DNA of 64,000 nucleotides from contig JAXMAV010000004.1 of NCBI GenBank assembly GCA_046350255.1, forward strand, positions 310,001 through 374,000, given 5' to 3'. Position 1 is the first letter of the stretch, and each line of letters begins with the position of its first letter. This DNA comes from CALDUY01 sp046350255. GTDB lineage: Bacteria; Planctomycetota; Planctomycetia; Gemmatales; Gemmataceae. Positions 55,546 through 64,000 of the stretch are shown here, piece after piece. Below the pieces are notes generated by a model. It made no database searches, had not been told where the DNA came from, and was given only the letters and a program-made list of their open reading frames with translations. The position numbers were made by a program, and so were the translations under genes.

Positions 55546-58500
55546 ATGAGCGGGCAAGTCGAGCCCACGATTCCGCGCTGGCGCGACGAGGGAGGCGTCC
55601 TGGCTGTCCAGGCGGCTACCCGTCGCTGGCGCGTCCTCGTGCTCTTCCTGCTCGTCGTCGCGCTCATCGCCGTCGGCGTCGCCTTCCTCGATCTGCTCCG
55701 CCCTCCCGCACGCTGCCAGTTCGTCCCGCTCTTCGTCGCCGACTATCGCGCCACCGGCCTGCCTCCGTTGCCCTGGCGCGCCCAGGATCGCCAGTATTTC
55801 GTCGAGGACCAGTTCTTCTCCACCATCGACCCGGTTCCCGACACCCTGACCCAGGCCGCCCTCGTCCGCACGCTTTCCACCAGCCGGCGCGGCCCGACGG
55901 TGATCTACCTCTCGGGTTACGCCCGCGGCGATGCTGCCGGCCACGCCCACTTCCTCCCCGTCGATGCCGACCCTGGCGACCCCGTCACCTGGCTGCCGCT
56001 CGCCCGCATCCTGCAGATGCTGCGCCAGGCGAACTCCGGCCCCTCGCTGGTCGTCCTCGACCTGCTGGCGCCACCGGCTGGCCTGCGCCGCAGCGTGGTC
56101 CTTGACGACGTCTGGGCCTGCGTCCGCCGCGATCTCGACGCTAACCCCGACCCCGCCCGCCTCGTCCTGGGCGCGGCCGAACCCGGCCAGCAGGCCTGGG
56201 CTTCGGAGTATCTCGGCCAGTCGATCGTGGGCCACTACCTGCGCGACGGTCTGCTCGGCCGGGCCGACGCCGATGGTGACGGACGCATCGAAGCCCACGA
56301 ACTGGCCGCCTTCGTCCGCGCCCGGGTGGACCGCTGGGCCCGCCGCGCGCGTGACTCGCGCCAGACCCCCTTCCTGCACGGCGTGGGGCGCGATTTCGTC
56401 CTGACCGACCTGCCCAACGGCGAGCCGCGGCCCCCCGCTGCCATCGACCCGCGCCACTACCCCGAGGAGCTGGCCAAGGCCTGGGCGCAGCCCGCCAGCC
56501 ATCCCCCGCGCGACCGCAGCCTGGTTCACGCCGAACAAACCTGGCGCGGTGGCGGCGACACCACCCGCCTCCGCGAGGAGATCGCCCGCGCCGACCAGGT
56601 CACCGCTCCGCTGGCGCCGCCCCGGCCCCCCGCGCGCTCACTCGCGCTGGCTCTCGCCCAGGCCAACCTGACCCCTTCGCGCGATCTCGCCGAACAGTTC
56701 CAGCAGCTCGCTTTCCAGGTCGGCCCCCGCACCCGCGGTCAGCCCGCCGCCCGGGCCGACGAGATCCGCACCCAGGCGCTCGACGCCTTCCTCAAACCGC
56801 TCAAGGGAACCTCGTCGCTGCTCCTGCTCCGCGCCGGTCTCGACGTCGCCCTCGCCGATCCCCGCCCCGAGGTCGTCCGCCTCGCCGCCTCCCTGGTGCG
56901 TCTGCTCGAACCCGAACCCCTCCACGTCGAGACGCTGGCGCTCCTGCGCCTGGCCCCCCTCGACCTGCCGCCCACCTTCGTGCAGCGCGCGCTGGAAGCC
57001 TTCCGCAACGGCGAGCAGGCCGCCAGCCGGCCGCGTGTCTTCGACTGGGTCGCCCGCGATCTCGAAGCCGCTCTCTCCACCCGGCACGAAGCGGTAGTCC
57101 TGCTCGAGTCGCGCGGCTACGCTCCCTTCGCCGAGGGCGAGCAGGCCCTGGCCACCGCCGCCACCCGCACTGCCGCCGTGCTCGCCCTGCAGGACTCGCT
57201 TGAGGATGCCCTCGCCGCCATCGACCAGGCACGCACCCTCCTGCCCCAGGCGCTGCTCTACCGCGAGGCGGCCGGCCAGCACGGCCCCGCCTGGCTCACC
57301 GCCGCCCGGCAAGCTCGACTCGTCCACGACCGTCTCGACGCCGCCCGACGCGCCGACCCCTCTGCCACCCTCGACGATGTCCGCCGTCAGGCCGCCCTCC
57401 TGCGCACCCAGATCGACGAACTCGACGACCCCTTCGACCCCGATAGCATCCGTCGGCTGCTCCGCGCTGCCGGGGGTGGCGATGCGCCTCCAACGCTCTG
57501 GCGCCAGGTCGACGGCCTGCTGACCACCACCCTCGTCCCGGGCAGCCAGCGTCCCACCCTGTGGACCAGCGCCTACGAGCTGGCCCGCCGTCTCGAAGAA
57601 GACGTCCTCCACCGCGATCGCCACGATGGTAACCAGATTGCTGAGCGCCCCGAGGTGCAGAAGGAGGACGACCAGGCCGCCGTCACCGATGCCGCCCGCC
57701 ACGCCCTGGCCCTGGCCGATCTCGCCGGTCTGCCGCGCGACCGCCTGACCGCGCTGGAACAACTCCTCGACCAGGGACGCCAGGGCCTGGCCTCCCTCGA
57801 AAGCCAGCTGCGCCAGGCCTGGGACGGGCTACCCGCGCCGCCGCCCGACTCGGGCCTGTGGGCCTGGCTCGCCGATCACTACCGCTACCTCGCCCGCGAC
57901 ACCCGCAACCTCGACCCCGAGGGACCCGCCGCCGCCTTCTACACTCGCGCCGCCGCCGCCTACCTGCCCTGGCTCCGCGCCAGCCGCGAGCTGTTCGCCG
58001 ACGTGATCGAAACCAACGATCCGCCGCGCCTGCTGCCCGCCGCCCCGATCACGCCGACCTTCGAGGTCCGCGCCTCGACCTCGGGACCGGCCACGCTCGA
58101 CCTGCGTCTGTTCACCCCCGACCGCGAATGGCTCGCCGTCACCCCCGATCAGGTCCGCCTGCCCTCCCCGGGCATCCGTACCACCGTCGATGGCGGCTTC
58201 GTCGTGCCGGTGCGCGTCGCCCTGCTGCCCACCGCCGGCGAGGGCAAGGCACCCATGCCCCAGGGGATGCTCGCCCGCGTCCGCCTCGATGGGGGCCGCG
58301 CCTTCCATCGTCTCGTTCCCGTGCCACTCGCCCCGCGCGCGCCGCAGATCGTGCTCTCGGCCAGCGACAAGGGCGACAACCCGCTGGGTAGCATCCGCCT
58401 CCGCACCATCCCGGGGCAGCAGCCCGTCTTCGTGCTCCTGACCAACCCCATCGATCGAGCGTGGAACAAGGTGCAGGTTCGCCTGACCGCCAACGGCGTC

Positions 58501-60042
58501 GTCAGCACCTCCGCCGTCGTCACCCTGCCGCCGCGCGGCTCGCAGGCTATTTCCTTCCCGCTGCCCCCGGCACGCCCCACGGCAACGCCACCGCCGCCGA
58601 CCAACCCCGGCGCGCCGCCCACGGCACCCAGTCTGCCCGCGCTCGACGGACCACTCCGCTTCGAGGTCATCGACCTGGAAAGCAAGAACGACGTCGTCAC
58701 CACCCGCACCGTGCCCGTCGATCTGGCCGACCCCGTCGAGTACATCTCGGTCACCAGCGTCCGCTACGACCCCGACGCGGGCCGACGTCGCCTCTCCGTC
58801 ACGCTGCGCCTTCGTCGGCCCCTGCCGCCGCCCGACGTGACTGCCGAGCTGGGCTTCCCCGCCGTCGAGGATGGCGGCGCCACCTACACCACTGGCACGC
58901 TCAAGGGCAAGCTCCCCGCGGACGGCTCGGAACTCACCCTCTTCGCCGACGGCGTGACCGGGACCGCCGGTAAGGCGCTCTTTCACCTCAGCGTCGATGG
59001 CTGGGCTCGCGCCTTTCTCTTCGAGGTCACCCTGTCGGAGACCGGCGAGGTCACCCCCCGCCAGCTCTTCGCCCCTTCGATCCGCCTGCGCGTCCCCGCC
59101 TACGCCCTGGCCAGCACCAACTTCCTCGTCCCTGTCGAGGCCGACAACGCCCCGCCCGGCACGCTGCTCGACCTCAGTCTGGGCCGCATCGTCGGGGGCA
59201 CCTACCGGGTCGAGGTCCACGAGAAACGCCCCTCGGCCCGCGATCGCCGGATCGGCTTCGCCCCCACCAGCCCTGCCGGATCCCTGCTCTTCGAGGCCAG
59301 CCTGCGCGACTGGGTCATCCCGATGGACATCACCCAGATCCGCGGCCCGCGCGAGCTGCGCGCCCTGCTTCTCGACCGCAACGCCCGACAGCTGGCTCTG
59401 GCGCGCCGCGCGCTGACCGTCGGCGACACCGCTCCGCAGCTCGTCCGCTTTGTCGATCCACCGAAGAAGGCCTGGAACCAGGCGCCGCTGCTGCTTCAGG
59501 CGCGCGGCAGCGATACCCTGGTCGGCGTCAAGGAGGTCAACTTCTTCCTCGGCAAACCCATCGCCGACAAGCTGCCACCCACCGCCACCCCCGTCCCGGG
59601 TCTCCCCCTCGACGGCACGCGCGCACTCTGGGGCGTCAAGCTCCCCGTGCCCGCCGGCGCGAAGGGGCCCACCGATGTCAGCGTGCAGTTCGTCAACCAG
59701 GTGGGTCTGTCCGCCTTCGCCACCACCACCATCGAGCTGGAAGACACCGACCCCGCGAAGATGCTGCCCAGCACGATCAAGGGCCGCGTCCTCGAGGGCG
59801 ACCGCCCGCAGGCTGGCCTCACCGTCTATCTCACCGACGACAAGCGCGCCGAACGCGGCACCCAGGTCAGCAAGGCGGATGGCTCGTTCACCTTCGAGAA
59901 TCTTCCCGCCGGCCGTTATCGTCTCGGCGTCCGCAAGCCGAGCAACAACCGCCTCGGCACCTACCCGCGCCGCAACACCGAGTTCATCGAGCTGGGCCCC
60001 GGCCAGGCGTTCACCGCGGACCTGCTCCTCTACCTGCCCTGA
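55546..60042 (+). CDS. Giant membrane protein: degenerate caspase-like, EF-hand and carboxypeptidase-regulatory domain
   Basis: The 1498-residue protein begins with GGGAGGG four bases before the ATG and has a transmembrane helix at about 29-51. The caspase-like region is degenerate: the His position reads SGYARG and the Cys position LDLLAP. An EF-hand (DADGDGRIEAHE) lies at about 241-252. The centre is long and helical; the C-terminal 80 residues (GRVLEGDRPQAGLTVYL, then DGSFTFENLPAGRYRLGV) are a carboxypeptidase-regulatory-like domain. It parallels the upstream VWA protein in layout. Together they form a tandem pair. Confidence 0.78.
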   Translation: MSGQVEPTIPRWRDEGGVLAVQAATRRWRVLVLFLLVVALIAVGVAFLDLLRPPARCQFVPLFVADYRATGLPPLPWRAQDRQYFVEDQFFSTIDPVPDTLTQAALVRTLSTSRRGPTVIYLSGYARGDAAGHAHFLPVDADPGDPVTWLPLARILQMLRQANSGPSLVVLDLLAPPAGLRRSVVLDDVWACVRRDLDANPDPARLVLGAAEPGQQAWASEYLGQSIVGHYLRDGLLGRADADGDGRIEAHELAAFVRARVDRWARRARDSRQTPFLHGVGRDFVLTDLPNGEPRPPAAIDPRHYPEELAKAWAQPASHPPRDRSLVHAEQTWRGGGDTTRLREEIARADQVTAPLAPPRPPARSLALALAQANLTPSRDLAEQFQQLAFQVGPRTRGQPAARADEIRTQALDAFLKPLKGTSSLLLLRAGLDVALADPRPEVVRLAASLVRLLEPEPLHVETLALLRLAPLDLPPTFVQRALEAFRNGEQAASRPRVFDWVARDLEAALSTRHEAVVLLESRGYAPFAEGEQALATAATRTAAVLALQDSLEDALAAIDQARTLLPQALLYREAAGQHGPAWLTAARQARLVHDRLDAARRADPSATLDDVRRQAALLRTQIDELDDPFDPDSIRRLLRAAGGGDAPPTLWRQVDGLLTTTLVPGSQRPTLWTSAYELARRLEEDVLHRDRHDGNQIAERPEVQKEDDQAAVTDAARHALALADLAGLPRDRLTALEQLLDQGRQGLASLESQLRQAWDGLPAPPPDSGLWAWLADHYRYLARDTRNLDPEGPAAAFYTRAAAAYLPWLRASRELFADVIETNDPPRLLPAAPITPTFEVRASTSGPATLDLRLFTPDREWLAVTPDQVRLPSPGIRTTVDGGFVVPVRVALLPTAGEGKAPMPQGMLARVRLDGGRAFHRLVPVPLAPRAPQIVLSASDKGDNPLGSIRLRTIPGQQPVFVLLTNPIDRAWNKVQVRLTANGVVSTSAVVTLPPRGSQAISFPLPPARPTATPPPPTNPGAPPTAPSLPALDGPLRFEVIDLESKNDVVTTRTVPVDLADPVEYISVTSVRYDPDAGRRRLSVTLRLRRPLPPPDVTAELGFPAVEDGGATYTTGTLKGKLPADGSELTLFADGVTGTAGKALFHLSVDGWARAFLFEVTLSETGEVTPRQLFAPSIRLRVPAYALASTNFLVPVEADNAPPGTLLDLSLGRIVGGTYRVEVHEKRPSARDRRIGFAPTSPAGSLLFEASLRDWVIPMDITQIRGPRELRALLLDRNARQLALARRALTVGDTAPQLVRFVDPPKKAWNQAPLLLQARGSDTLVGVKEVNFFLGKPIADKLPPTATPVPGLPLDGTRALWGVKLPVPAGAKGPTDVSVQFVNQVGLSAFATTTIELEDTDPAKMLPSTIKGRVLEGDRPQAGLTVYLTDDKRAERGTQVSKADGSFTFENLPAGRYRLGVRKPSNNRLGTYPRRNTEFIELGPGQAFTADLLLYLP

Positions 60043-60050
60043 TCCCCACT

Positions 60051-60077
60051 CCCCGGAGAGGTGCACCCTCCCCGGGG
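60051..60077. terminator. Imperfect hairpin between the giant protein gene and SOD
   Basis: CCCCGGAGAGG and CCCTCCCCGGGG form an imperfect stem with a 4-base loop, between two convergent stops. Confidence 0.4.
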
Positions 60078-60090
60078 CTGCGGGTGACGA

Positions 60091-60804
<714 letters not shown>

Positions 60805-60911
60805 TGGGTCTCTCCTGGTGACGGCCCGTCCGGGGTCGGCCCCTCCTCCCCCGCTCGTGCCTGTGTGATTCATACCGCCCCATCCGCGGTTGTCCATCCT
60901 CCGGCAGGCTT

Positions 60912-60940
60912 TTGCTCACCCCCCCGCCATGACCTATGCT
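60912..60940 (+). promoter_or_regulatory. Possible promoter of the CpaF gene
   Basis: TTGCTC and TATGCT with a 17-base spacer, ending about 34 bases before the ATG. Moderate match only. Confidence 0.35.
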
Positions 60941-60974
60941 TGCGCCAGCCCATCTGTCTCGCCAGGGAGCGCGC

Positions 60975-62303
60975 ATGGAGTCCGATGCCTTTTTCTCGCC
61001 CGCCGAGCCCCAGCTGGCTCCCGCGCCTCCGGCTGTGCAGACCGTCAAGTATCGCGTCTACGACCGCCTCGTGCAGCAGCTCGACCTCGCCGAGGTACGC
61101 CGCCTGCCCGAGGCCACTCGCCGCACCGAGCTGCGCCAGGTCGCCGCCCGCTTCCTCGCCGCCGAGGATCTTCCGCTCACCACCGACCAGCGCGAACAAC
61201 TCCTCGACGACATCCTCGACGAACTAGTCGGCCTCGGCCCGCTCGATCGCCTGCTCCGCGATCCCGAGGGCGGCGACATCCTCGTCAACGGCCCGCACGA
61301 CGTCTGGGTCGAAAAGCACGGCCAGCTGATGCTCTCCGGCGTCACCTTCCGCGACGACGACCACCTGCTGCAAATCCTGGACCGCATCGTCGCCCGGGTC
61401 GGCCGTCGTCTCGATGATACTTCCCCGATGGTCGATGCCCGGTTACCCGATGGCTCGCGCCTCAACGCCATCATCCCGCCGCTCTCGCTCAAGGGGCCCT
61501 CGCTCAGCATCCGCCGCTTCAGTGCCACCCCGCTGCAGTTCGAGCGCCTCGTCGAGCTGGGCAGCCTCACCCAGGAGATGGCCTACTTCCTCCAGGCCGC
61601 CGTCCAGGGCAAGCTCAACATCATCGTCTCGGGCGGCACCGGGTCGGGCAAAACCACTCTCCTCAACTGTCTCTCCTCGTTCATCCCCGAGCACGAGCGC
61701 ATCATCACCATCGAGGACGCCGCCGAGCTGCGCCTCCAGCAGCGCAACGTGCTCCCCCTCGAGACGCGCCCACCCAATCTCGACGGCAAGAACGCCGTCA
61801 CCATGCGCGACCTCGTCCGCAACGCCCTGCGCATGCGGCCCGACCGCATCGTCGTCGGCGAGTGCCGCGGCCCCGAGGCGCTCGACATGTTGCAGGCCAT
61901 GAACTCCGGCCACGAGGGCTCGCTGACCACCCTCCACGCCAACAGCCCGCGCGACGCCCTGGCCCGCCTCGAAACCATGCTCCTCATGGCCGGCTACGAC
62001 ATGCCACTGCGCGCCCTGCGCCGCCAGATCGTCTCGGCTGTCCACCTGATCGTCCAGGCCGACCGCCTGACGGGTGGCCCGCGCCGACTCACCTCCCTCA
62101 CCGAGATCGTCGGCATGGAGGGCGAAACCATCGTCTCGCAGGAGATCTTCCGCTTCCAGCAGCAGGGCGTCGATGCCGCCGGCAAGGCGCGCGGACGCTT
62201 CCTCGTCACCGGCGTCCGCCCCGCCTTCTGCACGCGCCTCGAAGATGCCGGCATCCGCCTGCCCCCGCAGTTCTTCACCCAGCGCGCCCTCGGCAAGCCC
62301 TGA
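60975..62303 (+). CDS. CpaF-type secretion/Tad pilus ATPase
   Basis: The 442-residue cytoplasmic ATPase has Walker A GGTGSGKTT (Lys226), Walker B-type IVVGECRGPEA, and a TLHAN block in the second half, as in CpaF/TadA ATPases that power Tad pilus or type II-like export. AGGGAG lies six bases before the ATG. No tadB, tadC or pilin genes are beside it, so either the partners are elsewhere or it serves a different machine. Confidence 0.86.
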   Translation: MESDAFFSPAEPQLAPAPPAVQTVKYRVYDRLVQQLDLAEVRRLPEATRRTELRQVAARFLAAEDLPLTTDQREQLLDDILDELVGLGPLDRLLRDPEGGDILVNGPHDVWVEKHGQLMLSGVTFRDDDHLLQILDRIVARVGRRLDDTSPMVDARLPDGSRLNAIIPPLSLKGPSLSIRRFSATPLQFERLVELGSLTQEMAYFLQAAVQGKLNIIVSGGTGSGKTTLLNCLSSFIPEHERIITIEDAAELRLQQRNVLPLETRPPNLDGKNAVTMRDLVRNALRMRPDRIVVGECRGPEALDMLQAMNSGHEGSLTTLHANSPRDALARLETMLLMAGYDMPLRALRRQIVSAVHLIVQADRLTGGPRRLTSLTEIVGMEGETIVSQEIFRFQQQGVDAAGKARGRFLVTGVRPAFCTRLEDAGIRLPPQFFTQRALGKP

Positions 62304-62311
62304 GCCTCGCC

Positions 62312-64000
62312 TCACGCCTCGCTCGTCTCCAGCACCTCCGCCGGGATCGGCAGCGCCTGTTGAATCAGCGTGACCAGCTCCGGCGAGCCCTCCGCCGTCA
62401 GCTGCGTCCGCAGGTCGAGGTAGTGCCCCCCCACGTTGTAGATGCGCACCACCGGCTCCAGCGCCAGCGGATCGGCCCCGTCTCGTCCCCCGTCAATCCA
62501 GCGCTGCCGCTCCTGGACCCGGCCCACCACCTCCGCCACCGGGTCGGCCCCGTCCGCCAGCGGCCACAGATGCACCTGCACCAGCTCGACATGGCCACTG
62601 GCCGCACAGAACAGATGCGTCCCGCGCTCGCCCGCCAGCAGCCGCGCCACCGCCAGTCCCCGCACCACCCGGGCCAGCCCCGGCACCTCCGGAGGTAGCT
62701 CCACCGCCTGCACCTCGAGATGCTTCCAGATGCCGTGCCGCACCTGGCTCAGGTTCGCCAGCGCGGCCGACAGCGTCTCCAGCGGCAGTTGCAGCGTCGC
62801 GCTGGTGGGCTGCAGGTAGATCAGCACTGCATCGCCGCCGGGTCGATCGCTGGCGTCGGTCAGCGCCTGCACCAGCGCCAGATCGTGCGCCAGCGCCCAC
62901 AGCGACGCCGAGCCACTTTCGGGCCGTTCCGCGCGCTGGGCCACCTCCTCGACGAACAGTTGCAGGTCACTGGCCGCCGCCATCTCGCGCAGCACCGGGC
63001 TGTGGGTGTAATTCCAGTGATACCGCCACATCTTGCTGGACCCGCGCGTCGTCAGCACGGGGAACACGGGCGGCCGGTTGGGCCGCGCCTCCGCCAGCGC
63101 ATCGGCCAGCGCCCGCTGCTGCTGTCGCACTCCCCGCAGTTGCTCCTGCATCTGGTAGTAGAAGACGTGCTCGCCCGCGATCGACTCCGCGGTGATCTCG
63201 CCGCGCGGCCGCAACGGAGCCATCTGCTCGTCGATCCGCCGCAGCACGGCCGCCGCCCCGCGCACTACCCCCTCCACCGACGCCGCCAGCGCCGACCGCG
63301 GCATCGGCTCCACCTCGTGCAACCCCGCCGCCTCCAGCGCCAGCGTGGCTCCCGCCGCGTACACACTCAGCACCGTGATCGTCTCGGGCAACCCCTGCGC
63401 CAGCAGACGCGCCACCGGTTGCGCCAGCTGCCGTTCCACCGCCCGCTTCAGCGCCCGCGCTCCCAGCACCGGGTCAAACCCCGCATCGACGATCTGCGCC
63501 AGCGCGGCAGGGTCCACCCGCAACACGCACTTCCTCCGCACCAGCCCCTCGCGCTGCAACAGCTCGGCCAGCACCAGCCGCGCGATCTGCTGCACCTCGC
63601 CGCGTCCCAACCGGTTGAACGGCACAATCCGATCCAGGCGATTGAAGAACTCCGGCCGGAAGAACCGCTGCGCCGCCAGCGCGTACGCCTCGCCGTGGTG
63701 CGCCTCCGCCCGGAACCCCAGGCTCTGCTGCGCCTCGCGCACCCCCAGGTTCGACGTCATCAAAATCAGCGTGTTGGTGAAGTCCACCGTCCGCCCCAGC
63801 GCGTCGGTCAGGCGGCCCTCGCCCAGCACCGCCAGCAGCAGATCGAACACCTCCGGATACGCCTTCTCAATCTCGTCGAGCAGCACCACCGCGAACGGCT
63901 GCCGTCGCACCGACGCCGTCAGCAACCCCTCGGGCTGGTCGAACGTCCCCGCCAGGCGCGCCGCTGCGCCAACCTCGCTGAACTCGTTCATGTCGAAGCG
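62312..64000 (-). CDS. C-terminal part of a Clp-type AAA+ ATPase with a release-factor-like extension (partial)
   Basis: The gene runs off the right edge; about 563 codons are visible. The visible start lies inside the second AAA+ module: Walker B (VVLLDEIEKA), sensor 1 (LILMTSN), arginine-finger region (FFRPEFFNRLD), then the C-terminal small domain (GARALKRAVERQLAQP). The Walker A lies outside the window. After this module come about 350 residues not found in ClpB. Within them, VRIYNVGGHYLDLRTQL and a preceding segment resemble the PCRF/RF1-type region of peptide chain release factors; there is no GGQ. The extension identity is tentative. Confidence 0.65.
   Translation of the reverse strand, partial: RFDMNEFSEVGAAARLAGTFDQPEGLLTASVRRQPFAVVLLDEIEKAYPEVFDLLLAVLGEGRLTDALGRTVDFTNTLILMTSNLGVREAQQSLGFRAEAHHGEAYALAAQRFFRPEFFNRLDRIVPFNRLGRGEVQQIARLVLAELLQREGLVRRKCVLRVDPAALAQIVDAGFDPVLGARALKRAVERQLAQPVARLLAQGLPETITVLSVYAAGATLALEAAGLHEVEPMPRSALAASVEGVVRGAAAVLRRIDEQMAPLRPRGEITAESIAGEHVFYYQMQEQLRGVRQQQRALADALAEARPNRPPVFPVLTTRGSSKMWRYHWNYTHSPVLREMAAASDLQLFVEEVAQRAERPESGSASLWALAHDLALVQALTDASDRPGGDAVLIYLQPTSATLQLPLETLSAALANLSQVRHGIWKHLEVQAVELPPEVPGLARVVRGLAVARLLAGERGTHLFCAASGHVELVQVHLWPLADGADPVAEVVGRVQERQRWIDGGRDGADPLALEPVVRIYNVGGHYLDLRTQLTAEGSPELVTLIQQALPIPAEVLETSEA

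Overview
The window looks like a chromosomal segment of a planctomycete, most likely from the Gemmataceae. The evidence is a GC-rich sequence, three leucine-rich-repeat proteins with the N-terminal TIGR02996 companion domain, a DUF1559 prepilin-like protein, a tricorn-type protease, delta-60 and RTX surface proteins with an N-terminal LExLExRxxP motif, Tat-exported Gfo/Idh/MocA and superoxide dismutase proteins, and Cys-rich small proteins with the MYxxVLxxA leader. No tRNA, rRNA, CRISPR array, insertion sequence or prophage was seen.

Layout. 0.1-14 kb: secreted or envelope genes (sialate esterase, isochorismatase-ThuA fusion, HEAT protein, Cys-rich leader protein and relative, NlpC/P60-like hydrolase, MFS transporter, HD hydrolase, Gfo/Idh/MocA oxidoreductase, PQQ-like propeller). 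14-21 kb: a tight minus-strand run of three LRR proteins around RNase Z, with MetRS downstream. 22-33 kb: housekeeping genes (rsfS, argS, a TolC-like lipoprotein, queC, queE, DinB, a TIM-barrel epimerase, a dicarboxylate-type symporter). 33.7-40 kb: a block of reversed GC skew with a tricorn protease, a HExxH-ChaN fusion and a Xer recombinase. 40-48.5 kb: rpmB-gatC-gatA, then envelope genes (hydrolase, Kelch, DUF1559, HemP, RTX and delta-60 proteins). 48.7-64 kb: a two-component pair whose kinase-like gene is frameshifted, two giant tandem membrane proteins (pseudo-caspase, EF-hand, and VWA or carboxypeptidase-regulatory domains), Mn-type SOD, a lone CpaF ATPase, and the end of a Clp-type AAA+ protein with an unusual release-factor-like tail.

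How the genes fit together. rpmB-gatCA supports translation, and the LRR/RNase Z/MetRS run links LRR scaffolds with RNA processing. queC and queE serve queuosine synthesis. HemP and the ChaN-like domain suggest haem or iron handling. The 48.7-64 kb block is the best candidate for an undescribed membrane-associated system. That grouping rests on proximity and domain content only.
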